The position numbers and the translations under genes are program-made. A stretch of DNA of 64,000 nt, taken from NCBI GenBank assembly GCA_028386065.3, contig JAKUCV010002334.1, positions 1 to 64,000 on the forward strand, in the 5' to 3' direction. Below, one piece after another: positions 21,404 to 32,915 of the stretch; the stretch's first letter is position 1; each line of letters opens with the position of its first letter. The stretch comes from Turnera subulata (taxonomy: Eukaryota > Streptophyta > Magnoliopsida > Malpighiales > Passifloraceae). The notes beneath the pieces are model-generated. The model ran no database searches, was not told the DNA's origin, and worked only from the letters and a program-made list of their open reading frames with translations.

Positions 21404-22391
21404 TAACTTCAATGCTTTGTGGGTGCCAAACTTCCAATGTGCAACTTTTGACCACCCGTCACACCAATCCATCTGGTTTGTCACTGGATTTAGTATGTAA
21501 AACGGTAGGCAATTGCTGGCAAGAGACCTACAATTGAATCTGGCAATAATTAGTCTCTATGCTGGTCTTCATTCAAGTACAGATAGGCTTTTGAATTCTA
21601 CTGTCCAAGTTCCTTCTTCACTCTTTGGGCGAATACTAGTACATGAATCTAACCCCTTGTTTGGATTAAAAATAATTTGAAGTAATTAAGAGTATGGAAT
21701 TGCTAATCTTTCGCAGAAGAATAACTCAGGGACTCATAATTACCACTTAATTTTCTTTTGCGTTTTTTTTCTTGTTTTATTACTATGTGTGTATAGGAGG
21801 ATTGAGTGGCTAGGGACTATCTGAAGACCGCATAACAGTGACTCCCATGGTCCGGACTAAAACTCTTTGACCGAGTTTTTTTGTTTTTTGTTTTTCTTTT
21901 AATGAGTGGAAACTATCAGTTGGATCCTCCTACACGTATCTTATAATTTGATGTTATAATATACTATCTCTTTTCTATTTATCAGAAGAAGATGGTATAT
22001 CCATATTCTTCCAATTTTGAATTGTGAATTGTGATTTGTGGGATGTATCCAACCAACTGTGGGTGGTCGTCTTTAGAGGATTAGTACGACCAACTGGTGC
22101 TATGGAGAAGAACAGCTAAATTTTTAATGACATGTGACATGTTTCTCCTTCTTGGATAAGAATTGAAAACAGTTGAAAATTGCTTCTACGATCGACTCCC
22201 ATTAATGAATTGCATGTACAGGAGAAAATTGTTAATTCTCATTTCCCTCCATCCACTCAAAAACAAAAAAAAAAACAATTCTCCCCTTTAGCTGAATATA
22301 CAGTGTGGAGGAGTTTCTTTTGGTGGAATAAAATTGAAGTTGTGGGAAGGCTGCCACTCTAGGGTCATGCATGCTATTGCTACGGGGAGAG
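21404..22391. other. intergenic, no gene seen
   Basis: Unique-looking sequence between the foldback and copia C2. No frame, RNA or element ends recognised. Confidence 0.6.
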
Positions 22392-22396
22392 TTATG

Positions 22397-23016
22397 TGTT
22401 GGGTCCCGATGGTACTATCTTGCGGAATAATGATCAATCAGAAATAAATGACACATCGAATTTAACGTGGTTCACTCAAAATTTTTGGGCTACGTTCACA
22501 AGCTCAATCCCGCAGAAAACGTCCACTATAAAAATAGTAGGCTTACAAAGAGAGACTTCCATAAAATAATTAGGGGCAAAATAAAACCTAGAGTTCTACC
22601 CAAAATAGTGACTCACAAGGTGTTTCCAAGTGTTTCCCAAAAATACCCCAAAAGTATTTTCCCACTATTTTGTCACTCACTAAAATTAGAGGGACTATTT
22701 TGTCACTTCTGAAATTTAGAAAGACTAAACTTATTCTTCCTCAAAATAGAAGGACTAAACTTCTTCTTCCTAAATTTAGAAGGACTAAACTTCTTTTTTT
22801 CCCTCTCTTTCTTTCTTTTTCCCTTTTCCTCACACACTCTTCCTCTTTGTGTGTTGTGTGTGTTTGTAGATGAATTCATTCCCTTTATATAGGAAATGGA
22901 TCATCAAAATTTCCACAAATGGGTGCTTAAATTCCACATTTGGGTGCTAGTTTTCTTCCTTTCTTTTTTTTTTTTCAACAATGGCTGGCTCCATATGGAG
23001 AAAACCAAGCCTAACA
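22397..23016 (-). repeat. 3' LTR of C2 (element sense)
   Basis: Plus-strand TGTTGGGTCCCG ... CCAAGCCTAACA. It carries a direct repeat of the segment aaatttagaaggactaaact (22720-22795). Confidence 0.94.
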
Positions 23017-23032
23017 ATTCTCCCCCTTTTCA
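23017..23032 (-). promoter_or_regulatory. polypurine tract of C2
   Basis: Minus strand gaaaagggggagaatt next to the LTR start TGTTAGGC. Confidence 0.85.
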
Positions 23033-23033
23033 A

Positions 23034-23954
23034 CTACATGGGGAGATCCACCATCCCGGCAGCTTCTCGGCAGAACTCAAACTTCCCTCTTGGAAGTGTC
23101 TTCGTCAGCATATCAGATCCATTCTCGTCTGTATGGATCTTTTCGAGTTGTAACATATTCTTCTCCAGCACATCCCTGATCCAATTGTATCTCACATCAA
23201 TATGTTTTGATCTGGAATGAAAGGAGGCATTCTTCGCAAGATGGATAACACTCTGACTATCACAAAATAGTTGATAACCGTCTTGCGAGAATTCAAGTTC
23301 AGTTAAGAACTTCTTCATCCATAACAACTCCTTGCATGCTTCCGTTGCTGCAATAAACTCAGCTTCTATTGTTGACAATGCAACACACTTTTGTAGCCTT
23401 GACTGCCATGACACAGCTCCCCCTGAAAAATTAATCAGGTATCCTGATGTAGATTTTCTGGAACTAACATCACCAGCCATATCTGCATCGGTATATCCAA
23501 CCATCACCGGTTTGTCTTCTCCATAACATAAGCACAATTTGGAGGTTCCTCGGAGATACCTGAGAATCCACTTGACAACATTCCAATGCTCTTTTCCTGG
23601 ATTTGAAAGGTATCGGCTTACCACTCTAACTGCGTGAGCAATATCTGGTCTGGTACACACCATGACATACATCAAGCTTCCAACTGCTGAAGCATATGGA
23701 ATCCGTTCCATCACTTTCTTCTCCTCATCCGTAGATGGACTCTGCTCAGGACTCAATCTAAAGTAGTTAGCAAGAGGACAACTAACTGGTTTAGCCTTAT
23801 CCATGTTGAACCTCTGAAGCACTTTCTCAATGTACTTCTCCTGAGACAACCTTATCTTCTTAGCTTGTCGTTCTCGAATAATTCTCATCCCGAGAATTTG
23901 TTTTGCTGGCCCCAAGTCTTTCATGGCGAAAAACTTGCTTAGCTGTGCTTTCAA
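23034..23954 (-). pseudogene. C2 RT end and RNase H
   Basis: 306 codons. The C-terminal RT part has FFAMKDLGPAKQILGMRI; the RNase H domain has VGYTDADMAGD (first acidic), E in STIEAEFIAATEACKE, D in LFCDSQSVIHLAKN and HIDVRYNWIRD. The end LTKTLPRGKFEFCREAAGM runs to the purine tract. It is cut from the main RT part by one stop near 23973, where QIVSR would follow VG. RNase H removes the RNA template during cDNA synthesis. Confidence 0.92.
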
Positions 23955-23975
23955 GCTGTTGATTCTGGAGACAAT

Positions 23976-25514
23976 CTAGCCAACAATCAGCATATCATCC
24001 ACATAGAGCAATAGGATGATGAAATCATCGTCAGAGAATTTCTGGATGAATGCACAGTGGTCTGAACTAGTCTTCTTGTATCCCTGTTGCTCCATCACAG
24101 ACTCAAACTTCTTATACCACTGTCTCGGGGCTTGTTTTAAGCCGTAGAGGCTCTTCCTCATTCTGCAAACATAATCCTCTTTTCCTTTTCGCTGGAAACT
24201 CTCTGGTTGCTCCATGTATATCTCTTCTTCCAAATCACCATGTAGGAAGGCTGTCTTGACATCCATCTGTTCAACCTCCAGGTTGAGACTTGCAGCTAAT
24301 CCCAGCACTGTGCGGATTGAGGTCTTTTTCACCACTGGTGAGAAGATTTCATCAAAGTCTATCCCTTTTCTTTGACTGAAACCTTTGACAACCAATCTTG
24401 CTTTGAATCTGGGAAGTGGACTGTGCTCCTCGTGCTTGATCCTGAACACCCACTTGTTCTTCAAAGCTCTCTTGCCTTTAGGCAGCTTCACCAGCTCAAA
24501 TGTTTTATTCTCATGCAAGGACTTCATCTCTTCTCGCATGGCTTGAACCCACTTCTCCTTATGCTCATCACTATTAGCTTCATCATAGCTTTCTGGTTCT
24601 CCCCCGTCAGTGAGCAACAAATAATCACTTGGCGAATATCTGGTAGAGCGTTGCACAACTCTGCTAGACCTTGTACGATAAGGAGAGCTACTTGACGGCT
24701 GAGGATGGTCATCACTAGCTGCATCATCATTGCCATCATCCTCAATAGCATCTGCTGGCTCATCTTCAGCAGGATCATTTGGAATTTCAGGATAAATGTT
24801 CTGAACACCATCTCCAACTTGTCTCGGCGTCTCTATTGGAGGTAGCTGAAACTCCTCTAGATCATCACTGGGCTTCTCAACTTTGTCAATGTCTTCTATG
24901 GTTTGATCCTCCATAAAGACAACATCTCGACTCTTGATAAGCTTTTTCTCCACTGGATCATAAAACCTATAGCCAAGCATGTCTTGGCCATAACCGATGA
25001 ATAAACACTGCCTCGTCTTAGCATCTAGTTTGCTTCTCTCATCCTTGGGGATGTGAACATGAACTTTACACCCAAATACTCTTAAGTGATCATAGGAAAT
25101 ATCCCTTCCTGACCACACCTTCTCTGGAGCCTCATACTGAAGAGGAACACAGGGTGAATGGTTCAACACATAAGCCGCTGTAAGTAGTGCTTCACCCCAG
25201 AAGACCTGTGGTAAATTTGAGTGAGAGAGTAAGCATCTAGTTCTCTCAATCAAAGTTCTGTTCATCCTCTCAGTTAAGCCATTCAACTGTGGAGTTTTGG
25301 GTGAAGTAAACTGATGCCGAATACCATGCTCTTTGTAGTAAGCATCAAATGGGCCTGTGTACTCACCACCATTATCTGTCCGGAAGCACTTCAGCTTCTT
25401 TCCTGTCTCTCTTTCTACCATAGTTAGGAACTGCTTGAAGACTGATAACACTTGATCTTTTGACTTCAATGTATAAACCCAAGTCTTTCGTGAATGATCA
25501 TCAATGAATGTCAC
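23976..25514 (-). pseudogene. C2 integrase core and reverse transcriptase
   Basis: 512 codons. The integrase core has D in FIDDHSRKTWVY, D in FRTDNGGEY and E in LNGLTERMNRT. A Pro/Asp-rich linker follows. RT has KWVQAMREEMKSL, NKWVFRIKHE, ARLVVKGFSQ, DVKTAFLHGDLEEEIYM, SLYGLKQAPRQWYKKF and the catalytic YVDDMLIVG. No stop inside. Integrates and reverse-transcribes the element; all catalytic residues are visible. Confidence 0.94.
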
Positions 25515-25520
25515 AAAATA

Positions 25521-25730
25521 TTAGGCACCACCAAGGGAATTGTTGAAAAGCCCGCACAGATCTGAGTGTACCAGTTCTAGCACATCTTTCTTTCTAGAAG
25601 GAGGAAAGCTCTTGAAAGAAACTCTATTTAGCTTACCAGCTAGACAGTGACTGCACTTCTTCAGCTGGATTTGATTCAATCCTGATAGAACATTCTTCTT
25701 AGCAAGCTTCACCATTGACTTCTCGCCCAT
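25521..25730 (-). pseudogene. C2 pre-integrase segment
   Basis: Carries GHMGEKSM, CSHCLAGKLNRVSF and VHSDLCG, the zinc-binding H/C part and first strand of the integrase. It ends at a nonsense codon just before the core. The segment upstream has two more stops, one of which replaces the W of the WHRRLGH motif. Confidence 0.85.
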
Positions 25731-25766
25731 GTGCCCAAGGCGTCTATGTCATAACTGGACCTTGTC

Positions 25767-26753
25767 TTAATTTTCCGCAACATTTGTCAATTGTTGAGGA
25801 ATTCTCGCCTGAGTCACATACAACCTTGACACTTTTGTTCCTCGTGCCACTACCAGCGAGCCTTTGGTGAGCTTCCATTTACCATTGTAGAAGGTATTAC
25901 AAAAACCTTCCTCGTCGAGCTTATCAACAGAGATTAGATTCAGGCGCATATCTGGAACTTGCCTGACTTCTCTCAGAAACAGCTTCATCTCGTTCATGGT
26001 CTCTAGGCAAACATCTCCTTTGACAACAACCATCGAGGATTTATCGTTTCCCATTCTTACAGACCCAAAATTACCAGGTGTGTAAGATGAGAAAAGTTCT
26101 CTCCATGGTGTTGCATGAATAGTAGCACCACTATCAACTACCCAACTTGTCTCTTGGATAGTGAGGTTAATGATGCCATCATCACAGATAACATTGAACT
26201 CTCCAAGAGAATTCGCTTCATCATCACTGCTCACTTCTTTCCTCACATCCTTGCCTTTGTTCTTCTTCTGATCCTTCTTGAACTCTCGGCAAAATCTTTT
26301 GATGTGGCCCTTCTTCTTGCAGTAATGGCACTCAACATTGGCAAACTTGTTGGATTTACCCCTGCTCTTGTCCCGGTTGCTTTGACCCTTGTTTTGATTT
26401 CTCTCCCTCGTCACTGTAGCCAAGACCTCTGACTGTGAAGAAGATGAGCCTTGTGTTCTTCGTCTCATCTCTTCATTCAGAATGCCACTTTTGACGGTTG
26501 CCATACTCACGACACCATTAGGTGCAGAGTTTGTGATTGAAACCTTCAAGGTTTCCCATGAATCTGGGAGAGTCGTCAGGACCATAAGAGCAAGCACCTC
26601 ATCGTCGAATTTTATGCCCATACTAGCCAACTGGTCCACGATCCCTTGCATCTCATTAGGGTGATCTGCAACCAATTTACCTTCTTGGTATTTTACTTGC
26701 ATCAACTTCGTCAAGTAAAATAGCTTGTTGTTCCCTATCTTTGAGGCATACAA
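25767..26753 (-). pseudogene. C2 gag (C-terminal two thirds) and protease
   Basis: 328 codons. The UBN2-type gag region is followed by a CCHC knuckle CHYCKKKGHIKRFC near 26330-26290 and the protease triad WVVDSGATIHAT near 26145 (D-S-G intact). It joins upstream to the true gag start ATG at 27017-27015 through one stop (26870-26868). Gag packages the RNA and protease cuts Gag-Pol. Confidence 0.92.
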
Positions 26754-27017
26754 TTCTTCGAGCTTCTCCCACAGTGTTCTAGCATGCTCAATGCTAGAAA
26801 TGTGGTTGTAAACATTATTCTCAACAAATTGCCGTATATAGCCGCAGACTTGGATATGTTCAAACTCCTACTCCTCGTCTGACTTATCTTCAGGCTTTAC
26901 CAGGCTAAATACTGGTAAATGCATCTTCATCACGAATAGGAGATCCTTCATCTTGTTTCTCCATAGGTGGTAATTTGTGCCATCAAGAGTGATCATCTTG
27001 TTTATCCTCGCCTCCAT
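26754..27017 (-). pseudogene. C2 gag N-terminus
   Basis: ATG at 27017, then EARINKMITLDGTNYHLWRN, the usual copia gag start. In-frame TAG at 26870-26868 follows KSDEE; it then continues in frame into the main gag block. Confidence 0.85.
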
Positions 27018-27353
27018 TTTCGATCAAGAATTTTAACAGCCTTCTTTGATAAAAAATTCTTCCGGCGGTGAATAGTACCATATATGTGAACAGTACCGTA
27101 TACGCAAATAGCACCGTATATGTGAACAGTGTCGTATACGTGAATAGTGCCGACAGATAGTGAATTTAACTGATTCGATAATTTCCAGGAAAGATGGCCT
27201 AGCCAATCTCCTTAGACAGAATTATCATTCCAAGATAAATCCCCAAGAAAGACTAGAGGAACAAAGGTTCACTTAAAACCCAGCCTCCTAGACAGGACTC
27301 ACTTGCATAGTGTATTAATTCACAACCTATACCTGACAAAGCATGAACCTTCA

Positions 27354-27365
27354 GCTCCGCTACCA
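27354..27365 (-). promoter_or_regulatory. primer-binding site of C2
   Basis: Minus strand TGGTAGCGGAGC, two nt from the 5' LTR end. It resembles the initiator tRNA-Met PBS TGGTATCAGAGC with two changes, and is identical to the PBS of C3 and gypsy B. Confidence 0.8.
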
Positions 27366-27367
27366 GT

Positions 27368-27976
27368 TGCTGGGTCCCGATGGTACTATCTTGCGGAATA
27401 ATGATCAATCAGAAATAAATGGCACACCGAATTTAACGTGGTTCACCCAAAACTTTTGGGCTACGTCCACAAGCTCAATCCCGCAGAAAACTTCCACTAT
27501 AAAAATAGTAGGCTTACAAAGAGAGACTTCCCTAAAATAATTAGGGGCAAAATAAAACCTAGAGTTCTACCCAAAATAGTGACTCACAAGGTATTTTCCA
27601 AGTGTTTCCCAAAAATACCCCAAAAGTATTTTCCCACTATTTTGTCACTCACTAAAATAAGAGGGACTGTTTTGTCACTTTTGAAATTTAGAAGGACTAA
27701 ACTTATTCTTCCTCAAAATAGAAGGACTAAACTTCTTCTTTCTAAATTTAGAAGGACTAAATTTCTTTTTCTTCCCTCTCTTTCTTTCTTTCTCCCTTTC
27801 CCTCACACATTCTTCCTCTTTGTGTGTTGTGTGTGTTTGTAGATGAATTCATTCCCTTTATATAGGAAATGGATCATCAATGGGTGCTTAAATTCCACAT
27901 TTGGGTGCTAGTTTTATTCCTTCCTTTTTTTTTTTCAACAATGGCTGGCTCCATGTGGAGGAAACCAAGCCTAACA
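27368..27976 (-). repeat. 5' LTR of C2 (element sense)
   Basis: Partner of 22397-23016; the plus-strand start is TGCTGGG instead of TGTTGGG. The flanking ttatg follows at 27977. Confidence 0.94.
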
Positions 27977-27981
27977 TTATG

Positions 27982-28602
27982 GAGGATTGAAGAAGAAGGG
28001 TGTCAATACACACGTCCGTGGATTAAGGTCATGCCGCTCTGTTGAGATGATTGTAAAAAAAATTTCGAATTTCACCCCCGGCCACCTGCCTATTTAATAA
28101 CTAGCCCATTCTCCGTGGCCGTAGGTTCTAGGGGCTTGTATATTAATTAATTTTTAAAAAATAGTTGTAATATTTTAACAATTATTTTTAGATATTTATT
28201 ATCTAATATACTTAAATATATTTAAAAAAAACTTGCACATAATTTTTCCCCAAATATGTAATTATTTTATTTTTTAACATCATAAAGGGTTTTTTTTATC
28301 AGATAAGAATTCATAAAGTAGAAAAAATATTATCTAAAAGATAATATCAATGCACTCCCAATTTTTATTGTGTATTTTGTTGTATGTACATGATAATGGA
28401 GTCTTTTTTAAAAATGAACAGGTAAGGAATGTATGAATTCATATAAGAGTTAAATTCTATTAAAGGGATAATATGGGTTTGTTTATTAAACTTTTGGATA
28501 ATTATATTTGTTATTTTGGCCATGTCAAAAGTTGATTGATTAAAACTACACTTAAACCCTCCACATGCCAATGAATAAAGGCCTAAAAAATCTTATATGT
28601 CA
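27982..28602. other. intergenic with a micro-insertion, no gene
   Basis: AT-rich. At 28280-28318 tcataaag occurs twice around a 23-nt insert with eight T and atcagataagaat, another candidate micro-retroposition scar. Confidence 0.5.
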
Positions 28603-28612
28603 ACCGGGTGAG

Positions 28613-29108
28613 CATGGACGCTGCAGTGGCATTAACGAGCCAGGCTGCAGCCACTGGTGGTCTTGCTCTTTTGGCCTCTGGCCAATGGCAGGGTGGTTTC
28701 CTTTATAAAATCTATTTTTGCTCGGTAATTTTGGCAAAACTACAGGCTATTCATGATGGTTTACTCTTTGCTCTTGAAAGGGAGTATCGGAATGTCATCG
28801 TCGAGTCTAATAATGATGGTGTTGTCCATGTATTGAATGGGGTTATTCCAAGCCGGCTTCAACAACACTCTATAGTGCTCAACATCCGAATCATTCAAGC
28901 TCAGTTTAACTCGGTGCATTTCCAAAGGTGCTATCGGGAGGCAAACTAGGCTACAGATTGTCTAGCCCATATGGCCTTAGCTGCTTCTCAGGACTTTACT
29001 ATTTTGCATGATATTCCACGAACTCTTTTACGTACTCTACATGTTGATTTACAGTCCATTCTTGCTGTTGACTAAATAGCTCTAGACTCTCTATGTAACT
29101 AAAAAAAA
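28613..29108 (+). mobile_element. 5'-truncated L1 LINE fragment with RNase H domain
   Basis: Reads the RNase H-like domain found at the C-terminus of plant L1/RVT_3 proteins: KLQAIHDGLLFALEREYRN, VIVESNNDGVVHVLNG, then YREAN-stop-ATDCLAHMALA (the stop is TAG at about 28948). It ends ctatgtaact-A(8) at 29100-29108. Flanks accgggtgag (28603-28612) and accaggtgag (29109-29118) match 9 of 10 and are the likely target-site duplication. Dead fragment. Confidence 0.72.
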
Positions 29109-29205
29109 CACCAGGTGAGGGTATCATCTTTACATAGATTATATTATATTGAGTCAACTCTCATAATCCATCAAATTTTTGAAAATCATGTATCATAGGG
29201 CGATG

Positions 29206-29637
29206 TGTTGGATATATTTATTATTTAATGGGCTTATATTATTAATAACAATTATATTATGGATTGTCTTATTTTAAAGGACAACTAAGTGATGTGTTTT
29301 GGGCTCTAAAATATCTATTTTGGTATGGACTCTAATTATGTGTAGAAACCCAATACTAGTCAATTATAGTTTTATGGGAACCCTAGTTGAGCTAGTATAT
29401 AAAGGATAACATATAGATTTGTGGTCCCCAAGATTATTCCTGCGTCAGTTTTCTCTGCCCCATCACAGAAAGACACATAAGGCGTTAGAACCAAATCTTG
29501 GAAGCTCTCAATCCTCTCAAGTCACTCTTCAAATTTATTCATTATGGGTTCAGGTACGCCTTGCTATACCGGATTATTGTTCTTGATTGTCTGATAATTT
29601 ATCAAGATACTTAAGGTATAAAGTAATTATTCTAACA
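29206..29637 (+). repeat. 5' LTR of C3
   Basis: TGTTGGATATATTTATTATT ... TTATTCTAACA. A TATA-like gtatataaagg lies at 29395-29405. Confidence 0.95.
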
Positions 29638-29639
29638 AG

Positions 29640-29651
29640 TGGTAGCGGAGC
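29640..29651 (+). promoter_or_regulatory. primer-binding site of C3
   Basis: TGGTAGCGGAGC two nt after the LTR end; the same 12-mer as in C2 and gypsy B. Confidence 0.8.
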
Positions 29652-29652
29652 C

Positions 29653-30734
29653 TACTTAATTAATTTATTAGATGTCAATAACGGTGATCAAAATTTTTAT
29701 CGCATGCTTGCTTTTGTTTTCGACAAATCTGTATCTAATTGTCGATTGCCATACTATTTGATGTGCGTTTTTTGAATAAACAATTGCCGACTAGTGTTAT
29801 CTATGTGCTCATCAATTATCTATGCGGCAAAAGGTGAATTTTTTACTATAATTGTTTCATTCAAATTTTGGCGTGGCCATCTTTTCTGGCATGAATGACA
29901 CCTGATCACTTTTGTTTTATCTTGCACATGACTCTTGAGGACTATTATTTCAATTATTATATTTGATATGGTCATGTGAAACATATGGCGATGAATTATA
30001 TGCTTTCAAATGTTTTTTGTTAATCGTAATATGTCTGTGGTATGACATGCGTCACGATTCTGTTGGGAATAATGAGACTATTCTATCTGGTTCAAATCGC
30101 ATAAGGTTTGGCGATTTTTGCAATAGTTTTCACTTTGGTCCCTATATTTTTATTTTTGTCATTCTAGTCCCTAACATGACAGATTTGCAATTTAATGCTT
30201 GCGTGCAGATTATTTTATAATTTGTCTAAAAAGGACTAAAGTTAAGGAATATTTTATTCCTGCAAAATATTTTTGTGATATTAAATTCAATATCTAGTAT
30301 TATATTATTTTGGAATGTCGAGTATTTTAATAGATTAATTGAAACAATATGTTACCAAAGTAACCTCTCTTGTGTAGATTAATTTATTTAAAATATGAGA
30401 TGTGTGTATGTGTTATTTATGAGAATAGTAAATCAGCCCAAAGGAGGATTACTATTTGGCCAAATTATTCATATACTTGTAGTGATAAATATGTGACGAT
30501 TATCAAGTATGCCATGTGGATAATAAGTCGGTCCAAAGAAAGGCTTATTATTTGACAGGTCTAATTGTCAATATTTGATTACTACATTGAGAGTACTACT
30601 TACAAGTTGATATTTTCTGTCCAAATACTAAAAAAAAAAATCAATGTTGTGCTAGGTATCTTGTTGGGGCCCACTGTATTATTGAATTTAATTATTATGT
30701 TTTGCTTATGGAATTTTATTTGTGAGCTGAATTT
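29653..30734 (+). other. leader of C3
   Basis: About 1.1 kb of AT-rich non-coding sequence between PBS and gag. It has a ctctgttcag acceptor-like site just before the gag homology (about 30747-30756). Confidence 0.55.
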
Positions 30735-31616
30735 TTGTTTTATGTTCTCTGTTCAGTTAAATCTGCTTCTGAGATATCAGCAAATATCAATTCTATCCCA
30801 GTGCTGAATGGCACAAACTTTAAAGCCTGGAAAGAGAACGTCATGATTGTTCTCGGTTACATGGATCTAGACCTTGCATTAAGGAAAGAACGACCCGCCC
30901 CTCTTACGGAGAAAAGTTCCAAAGAAGCTAAAAGGGAATTTGAGAGGTGGGAACGTTCTCATCGCATGAGTCTAATGATCATGAAGCGTGCAATTCCAGA
31001 AACCTTCAGGGGCGATATGTCCGATGAGGATGATGCCAAAAGGTTCCTTGAGGAACTTGAAAAGCGCTTTGCCAAGAACATTAAGGCTGAAACAAGTTCA
31101 CTACTGTCAAAACTTGTTTCAATGAAGTATAAAGGAAAAGGGCACATAAGGGAATACATCATGGAGATGTCTAATGTTGCTTGAAAACTAAAGGCACTAA
31201 AGTTAGAGCTGTCTGAGTACTTGCTCATGCATCTGGTTCTCATATCTCTTCCTGCACAATACAGTCATTTTAAAGTGAGCTATAACACTTCTAAGGATTC
31301 ATGGACTCTTAATGAGCTCATTGCTCATTGTGTGCAAGAAGAGGATAGAGTTAAGGATGAGCAACAAAAAACTGCTCACTTGGCAACTTCCTCTAAGGAC
31401 AAGAAGAGGAAAAGAACTAAGGAAGCTGCATTTGGGACACCACAAAGGAATGTGCAAAAGAAACAAGCTTCGGATTCTACTTGTTTCTTCTGCAAAAAGG
31501 GTGGACATATGAAGAAAGACTGTCCCAAGTACGCCTCTTGGCGTGTAAAGAAAGGTGAGCTTCTCACTTTGGTTTGTTCTGAAGTTAATTTAACTTATGT
31601 ACCTAGACACACTTAG
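30735..31616 (+). pseudogene. C3 gag
   Basis: Begins around IPVLNGTNFKAWKENVMIVLG, a typical copia gag start. The true start codon is uncertain because homology begins after a possible splice acceptor. Contains the UBN2 region (KRFLEELEKRFAKN, SLLSKLVSMKYKG) and a CCHC knuckle CFFCKKGGHMKKDC near 31480-31525. Interrupted by TGA 31182-31184 and ended by TAG 31614-31616 just before the protease motif. Confidence 0.87.
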
Positions 31617-32915
31617 TGGATAGATTCTGGTGCTACTACTCACATAAGTGTGTCAATGCAGGGTTGTCTGATGAGTCGAAAGCCGAGTGATGCTGAAAGA
31701 TACATCTTTGTGGGCGATGGCAAGTCAGTTGCGGTTGAAGCAATAGGAACCTTTAGGTTGTTACTGCGAACTGGTTTTTATTTGGATTTGGAAGAGACTT
31801 ATGTTGTACCGTCTTTTAGACGGAATTTGGTTTCTATTTCCGTTTTGGACAAATCTGGTTATTCTTGTTCATTTGGAAATAATAAGTTTAGTCTTTTCCA
31901 TAATTCAAATCTTGTTAGTGCTGGTTCGCTATCTGTGAATGACAACCTATATTTATTGGATACTATTTCTTCATATAATGAAACCTTGCATACTAGTACA
32001 CGAGGTACAAAGCGAAAATTAACTAATAAGGATTCCGCCACTTTATGGCATAAGCGTTTAGGTCATATCTCTAAACAGAGAATTGAGAGGCTTGTGGTGG
32101 ATGGGATCCTTGATTCCCTTGATTTTATAGACTTTCAGGTTTGTATTGATTGCATTAAAGGGAAGCAGACAAACATAAGGAAAATAGGTTCCAATCGGAG
32201 TAATGACGTCTTAGAACTAATTCATACAGACATTTGTGGGCCATTCCCTACGGCTTCTTGGAATGGTCAACAATATTTCATCATATTCATAGACGATTAC
32301 TCCCGTTATGGTTATCTATATTTGATTCATGAGAAGTCTCAATCACTGGACGTTTTTTAGGCATATAAGGCTGAAGTTGAAAATCAACTTGGCAAAAGAA
32401 TTAAAGCTGTCAGATCTGATTGTGGTGGTGAATACTGCGGTAGATATGATGGATCAGGTGAACAACGTCCAGGGCCTTTTGCTAAATTCCTAGAGGAATG
32501 CGGTACAGTCCCTCAATACACAATGCCAGGTACACTTAGTATGAACGGTGTTTCTGAGAGACGAAACCGGACACTTTAGGATATGGTAAGGAGTATGATT
32601 AGTCATTCTACCTTACCAGAATCCCTCTGGGGCGAAGCACTAAAGACTGCTGCTTATATTCTTAACAGGGTTCCAACTAAAGCAGTAGCTAAAACTCCTT
32701 ATGAATTATGGACAGGGAAGAAGCCTTGTATTAGGCATCTACACATATGGGGCTGTCCAGCTGAGGCACGGCCATATAGGCCAAATGAAAAGAAGTTAGA
32801 TTCAAGGACAATCAGCTGCTACTTTGTTGGCTACTCTGAGCATTCACGGGGTTACAAATTTTATGATACCACAAATCGAACAATTTTTGAGACGGGAAAT
32901 GCCAGATTTTTTTGA
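31617..32915 (+). pseudogene. C3 protease and integrase
   Basis: Same frame as gag. Protease WIDSGATTHIS directly after TAG 31614. The pre-integrase part is LWHKRLGHISKQRIERL with CIDCIKGKQT. The integrase core has D in IIFIDDYSRYGY, D in RSDCGGEY and E in NGVSERRNRT. TAG codons fall at 32358 and 32577; the frame runs out in a T run near 32905. Confidence 0.9.

Larger units (their letters stand above)
22397..27976 (-). mobile_element. Ty1/copia element C2 (Tork/TNT1-94-like), nearly complete
   Basis: LTRs 22397-23016 (620 bp) and 27368-27976 (609 bp), TGTTAG...CAACA in element sense, with a perfect 5-bp duplication ttatg at 22392-22396 and 27977-27981. The internal region reads gag, protease, integrase, RT, RNase H on the minus strand, the copia order. 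Only a few nonsense codons interrupt it (26870-26868, two near 25770-25750, one near 25518, one near 23973). RT and integrase resemble the TNT 1-94 type. One of the youngest LTR elements here, but not intact. Confidence 0.95.

Noticed and set aside
29960..30220. Possible small gene in the C3 leader
   Set aside because: No domain; lies between PBS and gag of a retrotransposon.
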